Below are positions 47,211 through 59,480 of a stretch of DNA of 64,000 nucleotides, in pieces (the first letter of the stretch is position 1; the number at the start of each line of letters is the position of its first letter). Source of the DNA: Dipylidium caninum (lineage: Eukaryota > Platyhelminthes > Cestoda > Cyclophyllidea > Dipylidiidae); the NCBI GenBank assembly GCA_017562135.1, contig QEYB01000466.1, positions 1,116,001-1,180,000 of the forward strand. The letters run 5' to 3'. The position numbers and the translations under genes were made by a program. The notes under the pieces are model-generated. The model worked only from the letters and a program-made list of their open reading frames with translations, ran no database searches and was not told the origin of the DNA.

Positions 47211-48386
47211 TAAAGGTATTATTTGAGACATTGATGCCATGACTTTTTCTCTCCCACTTCTTGATTCATAGGATTGTTAGTGAAATCCTAACGCGTGGGA
47301 CGTAATTTGCACTTGCCTCATATATTTCAAGACTTTTTGTTTGTGTGTAGGTGCCGTAACAATTTATATTGTGTCGGGTGTGCACTTGCATATCGGTTAA
47401 ACATCACTTACGTGCTTGACTTGCCTTTAGTACAGGGCCTTTTTTTACATTTCTAGAAGAATGTTTGAGTGCATTTCACATTCTCATCTACCTCTCGTAT
47501 ATCATCTACTCGCCGAGAAGGCCTAGATAGGCCTACTCCAGCATAATGCCTGACTTAACTTCTCGACTATTAACCTCTTCAATCATCTCTCTTCATCAGC
47601 CATATTGACTAAATAATATTTTTTCTAGCTCTATGCTGATCCGACGGGGTAGCGGTTTTGGTTATACGAATTGTATGCCATGCATTCTCAACTGGAGGCT
47701 CCACCTACTGTGACCTAAGTAGGTACGCATATCATTACATAGTTCTGTTTTATTTGGTTGTTACGGCCAAATGAGGTCTTTTGGCTAATTACCTATTCAA
47801 GTGTTCCCCTGTTAAAGCTGAACTCATGGACACGGTTTATTATCCTCCTCTGATCCAAACGACTGTCCCAATCATGTGGCTGGGCCCAATGCGATTTTCT
47901 CTTATTTTTGCTTTCTTTTCGATGGTTCCTTTTATTGATTCATTGGTTTTTCCCCTTTGAACGGATAGCAGTGTACCCCAACACGTGGTAACATTCAGAA
48001 CGTGAATGTATACCGACTGTGTGATTCAAGAGTAATCAAATGAGACAATAAGAATAACAAAGTGAAGGGATGCATTTCTCTACTGATCGAACACACCCCC
48101 TGCCCATTTGTCTTTCCCTCAATAAATTCCACGTGGTGAGTTTCAAATCTTCACCTCCTTCCCGCCTTCTATTATTTTTGCCTTGTAAAAGTGCAGAGGG
48201 GAGGAAGAATTTTGGGTGATTTTTCATTTTAACATTGTATATTTTCACAAAATAATAAGTTCTCAATATGCACATTTAATACAATTTAAGATGTGATTGT
48301 CTAACGCAACGTGTAAATGCAACGGAAGGGACGATTCAATAGAATTACCAACAAAAAATTCTAATAATAGACGGCAAATTCACGTT
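47211..48386. other. Intergenic, 1.2 kb
   Basis: No supported gene. The CLCC1 poly(A) signal is at 47209-47214, so its 3' untranslated region should be very short. A minus-strand open frame at 48036-48275 shows nothing recognisable. Confidence 0.45.
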
Positions 48387-49592
48387 CTAGGCGGATGAAA
48401 AAAATGCCAGAAGGACAAATGTGATGCATAGGATGCAGGCAAAATCCTTCAAAAATGACCATCCATAGTAGGTGATTGTTACAAATAGGAGAGTCAGTAA
48501 GAAGACTTTCAGTATACTTCTAGTCTGACCTGGTATGGCTGTCCTGTCGGATCCCAACCACTCTTGATTGCATACAAGACTTCGAGTAGCATCAATGAAT
48601 ACGGAGAAGAGGCGTTGGAGTAAAATCCAGGTAAGTGTAGTTGTGATAGGTCTGGTACGACCTCTGCTCTGCCCAGATGTCCTTTGCTCCCATTCTACTT
48701 GACGTTGACGAAATGGAGGCAGAGACGTGGCGGTGTCTCTATGGTCGCCTGCATCCTCACTCGGCCTGTTCTCCATACTCCTCTCCACGTATTCCACGGT
48801 CTTTTAGTATCGCCTTCTGCCTCCTCCCCAAGTCCTGATGGTGACAAGTGCGTGAGCGTACTTGTGTAATTCAATTCTCCAATACAAAATCCGGTCACAT
48901 GACTGGGTCCCCTTTTTAAATTCCACTTGTTCAATGAATCTCTGAGCTTTGTCCTGATTTCTTCGCGGTATTAGTTGCCAAATTTACTAAATCGTAATTC
49001 CTTACCACGATTTCTACCTGACAGATATGTTGTTGATAAAATCTCGCCTCATTGAAAGTTGGAAATTAGCAACTGTGCTTCCAAAATCTCCTTACCAAGA
49101 TAGAGTCTACCTCAATAGGGGGCTGAAATTTCTCTCCGTTTTCACCTTGGAGAAGATTTGATGGATATTTCGAGGCATCGAGGCGAGCGTGGAGATCCCA
49201 TTGCTGTAGCCTCGTGCACATGTCATGCACGAACACGGGATGACTCTGTGAGCTCACTTCGGTGACAACATATTTATTTTGTTACTTTCTTTTTGACCTT
49301 CCTCTCAACTTTCCGACGTTCTCCCTTTTCGGGCCTCTGTTGACCAGTCACTTTCTCCAATCGTGGACAAATTCTCATTGCCTGCTTTTGAATGACTTTC
49401 GTAGACAACTCGCAATGCCACTTCTTGGAATTTGTCTCATTGTGTGTTAAGATACTGTAACAATCCTCAAGGTTGAAGAGTTGTGTAGGCTACCTCGAGC
49501 CCCACCCTACCTCTGGGTTCTCCAACTCGACCAGAACCCATTTCACACGGTAAGGATGGAAGTTGTCATCATTCGAATAGCTGCGCTTGATG
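48387..49592 (-). CDS. Unassigned protein with a C-terminal hydrophobic region, 5' partial
   Basis: Exons on the minus strand join in phase: about 49592-49511 (FHPYRVKWVLVELENPE), 49245-49146 (SHPVFVHDMCTRLQQWDLHA), 49072-49018 (NFQLSMRRDFINNISVR) and 48953 downward (KLRDSLNKWNLKRGPSHVTG). A further splice, probably to about 48755, leads into the open frame that ends at 48387. That frame carries two hydrophobic stretches near its end (VFLLTLLFVTITYYGW and ACILCITFVLLAFF), so the protein is probably anchored in a membrane with a long N-terminal cytosolic or luminal part. I do not recognise the family. Four consecutive in-phase joins with good sites support a real gene; the last join and the 5' end are uncertain. 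Confidence 0.5.
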
Positions 49593-51464
49593 CTAACTTG
49601 ACGAATGGTCGATCATAAACCCCTGAATTTTGGGCTCTTCAACAAGCGGAGGAACGTTTCACGTTGCATTTGGTAAAATCAACATTATCATATTGAGTTT
49701 TTGCGTTTACTCTCCATCTTAATAGAAAATTTTTAAACTCGTAACAGTTCGACTTGATTGACTCACTTTTTTCGCCTCACATTAACTACCTCGCAATCCC
49801 AATTGGAAACTTTACTTAACATGAAGTGGAAACATTTTAAATTTCCTTGTTGGCCACGAAGGGATGACTGTCCTTCGACTTTGAGTTGCGGTTGCTGTTA
49901 GAAGAGGGAGGTGTAAATCCCTGAATGCTGACAGTGACACATGGATGAAGGTGGATTAAGATATGCAAAAATATTCTGATATTTCGCAAAGATGACTTGA
50001 CTCAATTCCTGGAACGTCTTGGGTTTATTCCATCTTTTTTATCTTTATTTTTCCTCTAATCTTTAACGTGGATAGCAGATAGTAGTGTTCCGCTGAGTGC
50101 TTCACCCATACGTATTTGTTTTAATCTTGCACTCATTCCTGTCTTAGTAATCCACCAAATCTAGTGCAAGGCTTTTATTTTCTGTCTTAAGAGGAACACT
50201 TTGACCCTACCTTACAGGCAGGTGGGATTAGTCCATTTCAACCATTTAATTCTTGAGTGAATTCTCGTTTTAGGGTAATTTTGTAAGAGTTTGTGTGATT
50301 GATTGGAACAATTGTTTTCACCTCCGTATCTGTTCGTTCACAAAATTTGACGCGAGCTCTTTTTCTAGACGAGACCGGCGTTTTCTTTCCTCAATTAGTC
50401 ACCCACAAAATTTATTTCATCCTTAGGCTTAGGCAATACGACGTCTCCTATTGTTCTCGTTTACCTACGCTGACTTTCAAAAAGTGGCTTCCATTGACGC
50501 GATTAAAAGTAATATTTTTGGTTGGTTGGTTGGGATATTGTAATCTCCCTAACGAGGTTAGTGCCTTTGAGGATGTTCGTAATTTTAAAGCATTATCATG
50601 CCGATTTTGGCGTTTATCGCACATCAGCCTGGTCGACACTCTCTCACGTCGCAAGTATTGAAATGTTGGTACAGTAAACGCGAATTTCACAGGTGAGATA
50701 TGGCCTATTTTGCACGTTTCAGTTGCAGGCGTTATTATGAGGCTTTTTCGTTGTATTTATCAATAAAGTGAATAATTTAGTCAATTGACCTGTATTCGGT
50801 TTCTTGTTACCCTTTGGGGTTTACTCCTCTTGTCTTATCCTGGAGGAATTACCCTGAACGCTGAATTTGGTCCTATTTTACAACAATTGCCTCAGATTAT
50901 GTCCGTTTGGTTGCAGTAAGTAGTGTATAACAAAGCCGAATTTGGCTGTTGGTGGAATTGTGTGAATCGGCGCGATTGCATTATGGTTCAGGAGGGCTTC
51001 AGAGGCTTCAATTGGGGATTATCGGTCAGATTCACACGTTAAGCGGGCGTATCCGTCAAAAAATAGGAGCGGACTTGAGGGTGCTAGCGACATCGTGTTT
51101 GGTTATGTTCGTTCTCTGTGGCGCGGATGATCATGATGTGAAGACTTGGCGGCAGGTTTTGGAGAAATAGCTAGCTGTTTTGCGGAGGCAGTGGACTGGC
51201 CCAATTTCAACTATTTATTGTGGTGCACAGGGCTGCGCAATAATTCAGCGGGATGAAAGATGGACGATTGGGGTAGCTTCGTCTCTGCGGTGGTTGGAAG
51301 TGCTTTACTCATGTGGTGTAGCACTCCAATCTACCTTTTTATTTCATCATAAAAAGGTTTTGTTAAAATTTTGCCTAAAATTTTTATTATTTCGTAATCC
51401 AAATTCTTAATCTCTTGTATTAGTTTCTTTTGAATGAACGACAATTTCCGCGGAGTTTGAAATC
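49593..51464. other. No supported gene, 1.9 kb
   Basis: Open frames at 50299-50661 (+), 50448-50690 (-), 50949-51170 (+) and 51180-51410 (+) overlap or lack motifs. The 50840-51340 stretch is G/T-rich. This region includes the MRPL20 promoter. Confidence 0.4.
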
Positions 51465-51978
51465 ATGAAACTGAGTGGTGTGCTTGAGATTCGCAAGATT
51501 TACCCATTTAAGCAGTCCGATTCCTGGTTTAGGAAGAATCAATGGCTCCGATTTTCGTTTGTACGACAACATTGAACATGCTTAAAATTATCTTCGATTT
51601 TGCCTAAAGCTCTTAACGCAGATTGACTCTAATTCCTTTTTACTAACTTGTATACTCCACGATATTTGGTTATGCTTCTAGCTTTTCCGAGGAAGAACGG
51701 CAAGATGCTTTCGACTAGCTTACAATCGTGTTACCAAGGCTCTTATGCACGTGAAAACGTTACGTGAAGTTAGACGTCGTGACATGTATTCTCTATGGGA
51801 TGCAAGGATCGACCGCGCCTGTAAAGACCATGGACTTCTTTCCTCTAAACCGCTTTACGTCGGTCTATCGCAGTCCAACATAGCTATTAACAAAAATATG
51901 CTCCATGTCTTAGCACTCTATGAACCGCGTACTTTCGAGGCATGTCGTAACAAAATTTTAAATTTCATCCTTGTATAG
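51465..51978 (+). CDS. MRPL20: Mitochondrial ribosomal protein bL20m
   Basis: A large-subunit mitoribosome protein that binds 16S-like rRNA early in assembly. Exons 51465-51560 and 51682-51978 join in phase, giving 130 residues (human 149). The rRNA-binding segment is typical: LFRGRTARCFRLAYNRVTKA, then ALMHVKTLREVRRRDMYSLW, LWDARIDRACKDHGL, and the C-terminal NIAINKNMLHVLALYEPRTF. The ATG chosen is the first in the open first exon; the N-terminus is short and basic, in keeping with mitochondrial import. Tandem AATAAA-like signals lie at about 52097 and 52166. ATG4 starts 280 bases downstream on the same strand, with acceptor-like TTGCAG just before its ATG, so the two could be co-transcribed. 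Confidence 0.95.
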
Positions 51979-52258
51979 AGTCTTGTAGATGTTGCTAAAC
52001 AGTATCATTTGGATGTGGGATGCCACATGCCCCATACTTCTCCCCTATCGGGGCCTTTTGTTTCTCGTGGCTTATTGGCAAAGCCAATTGTACCCGGAAA
52101 TAAACATTTGTACGAATAATCTTCTCTCTTATTGTCCTTTATATCCTGAATGTACACTTAGCCCGAAATAAATAAATTACGAGGTCGCAGTACATTTTTA
52201 TTGCCATTGATTATTGCAGCCTCGATATCACTGAATATCGCCTTGCAGCGTCTCCCAT

Positions 52259-55200
52259 ATGAAGAGATCTACCAGCTCCCTGACCGACTCTTTTTCGGAC
52301 GCGATTGAAGAAAGCCCCGGAGTTGTCGATTTTGTTAAATCAGTTTGGAATCAACTGCGTTTTGGATGGACAGTCAATCTGGCTCCCCGATTCTCATCCG
52401 AACTCCCAATCCACTTTCTTGGTAAAATATATTCCGAATTTTCAAACTGTAAGTCTAGAGATTTATTGGTTAATGGTATTTTCGAATCCAGTAATTCCCA
52501 ATGGGTTTTGACTTAAGCTAGATTTAGGCGTCACACCGATGGTGGGATGGACGCGTTTTTGGCGGATTTTCAATCGCGTCTCTGGTTCACCTATCGAGAA
52601 TCCTTCCCTCCCCTTCCCGTTATCAACCCTCACTCAATTGCCAATTTACTAATTTCACCAACCAGTGGCCTTCTGAAAACCACCGCCGCTTTGCGGTCTC
52701 ACCTAAGGGACCTAGATGAAGACTTATCGGTGTCTGATGCAACCCTTGATGATCGTAATGGAACAAAAATCCCTCTCTCTACCAGAGTATCAGATTGTGG
52801 GTGGGGTTGCATGCTACGATCAGTGCAGATGTTGGCGGCGCAGGCTTTTATTCTTCACTTCCTTGGTCGCGATTGGATTTTTGAGCCAAATAAGTGGTTA
52901 GTTCGTGCTCTATCTAGCCTAACACTGAGAATTCTTTATTAACTAATGCAAAATTTTGCTCATTATTTTATCACACTGTTCCGCCCTTTATTCTCTTATT
53001 CACCGCTATTTTTTCCGGTCGTCCTTTTTAAATATCGCCGATATTGGGTTGGCAACTAGGTGATTGTGGGTTCTGTTGACAAATGAATTATGCACCCTTT
53101 TGTTTCGTTAACGTACTCAAAGTGTCTATCCTATACTTTTTTTATGCAAAAATTTAGTAAAAAACCACATCGTTTAGTTTTGTAATTTTGTTTTATTTCA
53201 GTTTAAAAGTGGAAGAGCAAGACGTTCACATCAGACCTATTTTATTCTATTATTTTCGAAAATGCAAGAACTCATCGCGAGCACACAAGAGGTTGTGTGC
53301 CATATAGGAAAGGTAGTGTCAAAATTTGTCAAATTTAGTTCTGGTGATTTTTCAATGAAAAGTGATCAACTATTTGGCCTTCCAGTTGACGTCGATGACG
53401 CCCACATCAGTGACGGCCATTGTCGATTCAGATCGTCAGTACACGTGATGTTGTAGAGAAGCTCAATGTATCGCATACATGAATTAAAAGGAAAAGTAAA
53501 AAAGCTTGGCTATGTCAGGAAACTGGGTTTTGAAGAAATTCATTTGGCGCAACGCATTAGCGTCTGCGATTTGCACCTTCCAACACAACGTATTTGATCC
53601 TTTTCCGGAAATACCAATGACTGGCGACAAAACGTTAAGCGGGCGATACAAAACGTATCAGTTCATTGTTATTTAAAATCCGCAACCGATTAGTTGCCAG
53701 CTCAATATTAATTCTTGACGTGAAATAATTTGGGTATAAAAATGACTTAAATCTGAGTTATATTCGAGGCCTATTCTTAATCCTTGTAGGGGGTCGTCTC
53801 AAGAACCACTGTCACTCCTTCATCGGCGCATAATTCGGTGGTTTGCGGACACACCTAGCAGTCCCCTTTCCATCCATCAGCTAATACAGGCTAGTGGCTC
53901 TCCCCCTGGCACGCTCTTTGGTCCTGCGGCCGCTTGTCAAGCCTTCCTTGTTGCTATGGCTTCCGCTGAAGACGCTGGCTTGAGAGAGGTGGAAGTCTAT
54001 CTTGCTCACGACCGCGTTATTTGCCGTGAGGTAAGTAATTCGACCCTTGTTTTGTATATCATTTACACCAAATGCGATGGACTTTATTCGTCCTACTAGC
54101 TGACTCATCCTTCACATACTTCCGCTTTAATCTTGAATTTAATCTTGAATACTTCTACACTCGCGCTTTTCTAACGCCATTGTTTGACAACACCTACCTG
54201 TTATTTCTGCCTTCTTTTACCATTGTATTTGCGACCTAAATTTGGCAATGCTTGAGTGGTCTATGGCTGAGTACATTATCTCTGGAGCTTTACACTCGTT
54301 TATTTGTCTCACCGCTGCTCTTGGCATTTTGTGAGGAAATGGGTTAATCAACTATCTGATTTTTTTCTTTTGGAATACTTTCATAATGCACTAGTGCCAA
54401 CAATCCCGATGGTTGAGCTATTTTGTGTCAACAAAGTGAAAAACCACATGTCATGAATTTGGCTGCTTTCGCTTATCGGTACTCGACGCTCTTGAAGGGG
54501 AGGGCAGTAGAAACCCCTGTATGAGTGAGTAATGAGCGGCGCCTCAAATATAGATGTTATTTTCATATACTCTCGCCCTCTTAAGTACCTTCCCCACGCC
54601 GTCTACCTGTTGCACCACTCTTAATGGGTTTGGGTGCAATAAATCCATTACTGATACACAAAACAGGGATGCAGTAGCAGAAGTTTCGTCACAGGGTTTC
54701 CTGTTCTATTTAAGAGACCCATTTTCCCTCTTTAATGCTCACTTTGTTAAACATTTCCCTCTCCAACGTTCATTGTCGGCCGTTACTGTCTCAAAGGCAG
54801 TACATAGCGGATAGTCGACTCGTATTACTTCAGAAGCTGTTTTTTGACTCCCCTGTGCCGACTCCAACAAGACGATGTGCATATACGCCGTATGTCAGTT
54901 ACTTACTCTACATCATTGTGCCGTTGTCTTTTTAACTCAATTACTTTTCCGTACTTAGTCTGCCACTTCTGCGGGACTTTATGGTTCAGAGTTACTTTTG
55001 CCCATTAGTATTCCGGTCACTGTCATAAAAAATAATAGTCACATGACTATGAAATCTACATTCCTCCTCTTTACTTCCCGTTCACCTCCACATTAAGGAA
55101 GTACTCGCCTTGTTCGATGAAGCCAACTTCCTTCTTCCCACACCTGCCTACGCTGGAACTCATCAAACGGAACGTGTCCCTGACACTTTACTCTCCTTAT

Positions 55201-57540
55201 CATTTGGTAAGTCTTAAGACCTTTTAATTTGCCATTTTCGTTTTCTTATTTAAGATCAGTCAACAGAATTTCAATAACATAAGACTTATAAAATGCAAAT
55301 AACGTGAAGTGTAAAGAATACAGATGTACGCACTTAGACGTGGCACTTCTCTCTCTCTTTCTTCTCCTCAATTACATAATATCGTCTTGCTCACTAATCC
55401 ATCCCATCTAAAATTGACCGTCCCACTTTCATGAACGAGTTCATCTACCACAGGCCATTCACCCCGCCAGCTTAAATTATTTACGAGCTTTAGGTCCAGG
55501 CTACCTAATCTCGGGATTTAAGCATAATCTTATTGCAACTATTTTGCGTGAATGTTTGAAATACTTGTTTTTTTATTGTTCTGTCAGGTATTTTGACTGT
55601 AAACCACTCAACTATAAGGTAGGCTGTGAAAAGTGGCGATTTCTGCGACTACCGATTCGTCCTGTGAAATAAATAAAGGCCGATCAGCCGCAAAATCACT
55701 TATCCATCGTCGTAATCATCTCTGGCGTTTGTATTTTTGTTCTATCATCTTGAAACTTCCTGTATACCTTCCATTTGTATCCCACTCACACTAATTTCGT
55801 AGAAACGAAGTTAATTAATCTGATTCCCACTTCACTCCGCATATATTTACCCCGAAACCGTTCTTGTTAGTCATTTTCCACCTCTTTTCTCTATTTCTGA
55901 TGGTGATTTGGCGAACTCGTGCACTTTCAACGCCTTGCGGGCTACTGCAGGGTCGACAGTTGAAGAATTTGACAATGGGCAACAGACCCGACGACGCAGC
56001 CTCCTTATCCTCCTGCCAATGCGACTAGGCGCGAGTGATCGTATCGACGCCGGTCACCTGTCAACCCTCCTGAATCTCCTCAAAGACCCCGCGTGTGTTG
56101 GCCTCATCGGTGGACGCCCTCGACATTCTGTCTACATCGCCGGTGTTCAGGGTAATCGTCTCATTCATCTGGATCCGCATTTTGTTCAGGAAACTGTTGA
56201 TATCTCCCCCCTCTTTGATGACGATAACTTCGACCTATCGGTAAGTCTCGTGAGTAAGAAATTCACACTACTACCCGCCTCTCAGTTTTTTTCTACTTTT
56301 CTGGTTGAAATTACCCAGATTTATTAATGCATCTTTTTTTTAATACATACCATTTTTGTAGTCATTAAAGTCATGAAAATTGGTTGTGTGTCGTATCCTC
56401 GGAATGTATCCCCACCCTCCTCCCCTCCATACCCACCTATTGTCTTTATCTCTCCACTTCTCTTTACCCGGAATAAGTCAGTCTATTTTCCCTTAGTAGA
56501 CCTCTCTTGTAAAGGAGACTTTGTTAATGTGAGACCTAAAAGTGAATTCTCGTAGCTTCCCTGTCAATCCTGAGACTATACTCAGGACAGTTGGCAGGCA
56601 ATTGTAGGCATTCCTATGGTCGTCCGCAACTTTCAAGGTAACGCCGCTGGCTCCTACCTCGGATTTTTCCCCCGTTAGGTCTTCATCGACCTTCCAGTCG
56701 ACGGTATTCCACCTTTCGTGAATCTCTCGTCCTGGTATTTTTCTGGTTTGCGTGTTCAGATGGCAGAAAGCCTTTGTGTAGACATATTAGACGTGTTCTT
56801 CATGTAGACAGCATTATTCTCTCTTCGATGAGTGTTGATGGACCATATGTCCCCAATATTCTGTCGCTCGGGATTGCGCTTCATCTTATTGTTTTTTTGC
56901 CTGCCGCTATATTGAAGAATTAGAGTTTTTACTCAAGCCCTTTTTTCTTTTGGTTAACGGCTTTGACTCTCTTGGTTATTGCTATGAGAATTGGAGCTAG
57001 GGTTTTTGTTGTTACTTTCTGACCAATATGGAGACGCACTTCTTATTGGCCCAAGTTTTTTCTACCCTCTTTTGTCCACCCGTAAAAAGACCCTTTTACT
57101 TTTTGTACTTGAATTAATTAATAACTGTTTTATGAGAATTGCCTTGGGGAAAATTGATAACAAATGCTTAAAGGCCTAAATCCGTAATTTCGACTTTTCC
57201 CTTATCGCCGCCTTGCCCATAGACTTGGCATTGCTCGACTCCACGACTAATGCCTGCCCGACGCTTGGATCCAAGTTTAGCGCTTGGCTTCTACTGTGAT
57301 AATCGTGAAGAGGCCAACAGTCTTCTCCTTCGTCTCCCCACCATCTCGGAAATGAGACCTTCCTCCTCTACCTCGTCACCCCACCAATTGATTGAAGTGG
57401 TAACTGCAGTTGAGGAACAACGTCTTCTTGCGCCCCCGCAAATGTCCCACTCTCCAGATCAACCCTACCTCCCAATCGAGGCTAGCGATGGCATAAATGG
57501 CAGCCAAGATGATGGCGATACTTGTCTTGTTAGTTTGTAA
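52259..57540 (+). CDS. ATG4: Autophagy cysteine protease ATG4 (ATG4C/D type)
   Basis: ATG4 cleaves Atg8/LC3 proteins before and after lipidation. Exons: 52259-about 52448, 52528-52896, 53790-54030, 55098-55206, 55951-56240 and 57223-57540; all joins after exon 2 keep phase. The N-terminal fold is seen in VWNQLRFGWTVNLAPRFSSE and FQSRLWFTYRESFPPLP. The catalytic cysteine is in SDCGWGCMLRSVQMLAAQ (codon 52808-52810); the catalytic Asp and His are in LIHLDPH (56172-56180). Other family blocks are SPPGTLFGPAAACQAFLVAM, CVGLIGGRPRHSVYIAGVQG and WHCSTPRLMPARRLDPSLAL. About 500 residues, with a long C-terminal tail as in ATG4C/D. The join of exon 1 to exon 2 does not keep phase at either visible donor, so a microexon or sequence error is likely there. 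Confidence 0.95.
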
Positions 57541-59480
57541 TCAGGTCTATTCACTTTTTATTGTATTTGTCCTCTATCGAATATCGGAAATATATGTACT
57601 ACTATTGTCTTTAAAGTAGTAATGTGTCAGTGTCAGTGATATTGCCAATTCTCTACTTTATTTGATGCCAGAAGCCCCTCCTAGGTATTTGGAACTAAAT
57701 CCTAAAGCCGCTGTCATATGCCTACTTTGTACGCCTACAGAGAACCAATTTAGGCCTGTTATATCCTCTGGCTTTCGTTCGAGCATTGTGATTGGTCGAT
57801 TCGCATAATTTACGGTAAAGCTCACCTAAGAATGATTATCACCACCATGTTGCAATTGGCCGAACTGAAATTCTTCGGGGCTGGACTGATCGAGAGAGCA
57901 GAGTTGAAATAGCGAGAAACACTGCGCATTTGCTACGGGAAGATCATCTACTCGTCAAACGCAGAAATTAGTACCAGCATTGGCAACGATTGTAATGAGG
58001 AAGGAGGAGTGGGATTTAAAAGTGTTAATAGCGGCCTACTTAAGGTTATTTTACTAGAGCCGTAGTCCTAACCCTTCTCTCGACGGGTTTCGTTTAAGGC
58101 TCAGGCGCTTTCAAGCTTTACCAAAACTTTTGTTTTACCCGCTTATCCGGTATTCGGAGGGGAAGGAGACAAATCATAATCCGTGAAACGTGCCCAAAAA
58201 AGTAGTCTATCCAACATCTTCAATCCCACTCTCATCATACTCTCTAAGTTTGTACTTTGTAACAATAAGGTCACTGGGGTGGGAAGCGTCCTCATAACTC
58301 AACCGCGTCCTTATACCGCATCGTTTGGGCATTCTGTTCAGCTCAACTCTGGGTCATGTCGCATTCTCCATGACATTAACATTCCCTGCTCCAGCCAATC
58401 CGCCCGTGTTTGCCCCGAGTGGACTATCCCAGATCGTCAGATTGTACACCATAGCCACGAATCGCACTCTCAAATGTCAACATTAATGACATCGAGTGTC
58501 ACGTCTGAACTCCAAGGCCGGTTTCTTTTATGCTAATGGGCCCCGAAAGGAGCTTGGGCAAAATTAGTTGGCCTTTCTCCTGTTCTCTAACGCAGCGAAG
58601 TTTGCATAAACCTCTATGTATAACTAGACGCATCTGTTTACGACTAAAAATTTCGTTATTGCAAGTAGAATATGGGATTTTAGCTACTCAAGTCACCTTA
58701 GAAGGCCGCTCGGAAATAAGCGAATCATGTAATGTACCATGTCTCTTTGCCACCCCCCCGTGACGCCTGACACTTCCGTAGTTGTGTGCAAACTTTTAGA
58801 CCTAATGATCTGGTCATCAATCCGCCGGATTTCTATCTCTCTTCGCACTTACACCCGCTTCTTCAACGTCATTTCCATCTAGAAGAGTGTGAAACGTGAA
58901 AACGATGTGGATTCGCGTTCTCCTCACTTCCTGACGGTGTGGATATGCTGTTTCCACAGCCTTCCATGCAGAAGAGCATATATGCGCGGTTAGCAATCAA
59001 AACCATTTCACCTCCTAGTCTCTCTTGCTAACAGTTACCGCCATTTAACATTTGCACGCCTTCAGTTACGAACGGTCAACGCACAGATTATGTGCTACCA
59101 CTCTTTCAATGAACAATTTTACAATTGTTCAGGGCGGATAGTTGGGTAACATCTTTCTGCACTTCCATCTCTCCCCATGCGATTGCGAAGCACCCTTAGT
59201 GGGGATAAGGTATGAAAGCGTTCGAACGCCTTTCAACATGTACCGTTTTTTTCTGCCTTGACAGTCCGACTTAACAAATCACAAAACAGGCTAACTGATT
59301 TCACGTAGACACACGCACACACTTGTTCACCTGCTTCAAATAGTGTGCGTACTGCGCATTACGGTGCAATTTGATTGGTCCACTTACCACACGCGTCCGA
59401 CATGGACTCAACCCAACCAATCAGAATGCGCCTACTCTGCCCGCTAGTGCAGCCTGCACCGGCAAGTTCCACATTCCACT
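57541..59480. other. Intergenic, 1.9 kb, ending in the p53 promoter
   Basis: Open frames at 58183-58536 and 58530-58763 have no recognisable motifs. The last 150 bases are GC-richer and carry two CCAAT boxes. Confidence 0.45.
59374..59421. promoter_or_regulatory. Paired CCAAT boxes upstream of the p53-family gene
   Basis: ATTGG at 59374-59378 (inverted) and CCAAT at 59417-59421 within AACCAATCAG, which fits the NF-Y consensus. They lie about 60-105 bases upstream of the start codon, a usual spacing for NF-Y-driven TATA-less promoters. Confidence 0.45.

Noticed and set aside
50299..51410. Series of plus-strand open frames
   Set aside because: No motif, no consistent splice joins, and G/T-rich composition; not distinguishable from chance.
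58183..58763. Two adjacent open frames between ATG4 and the p53-family gene
   Set aside because: No known motif and no splice or start context; overlapping ends suggest chance.
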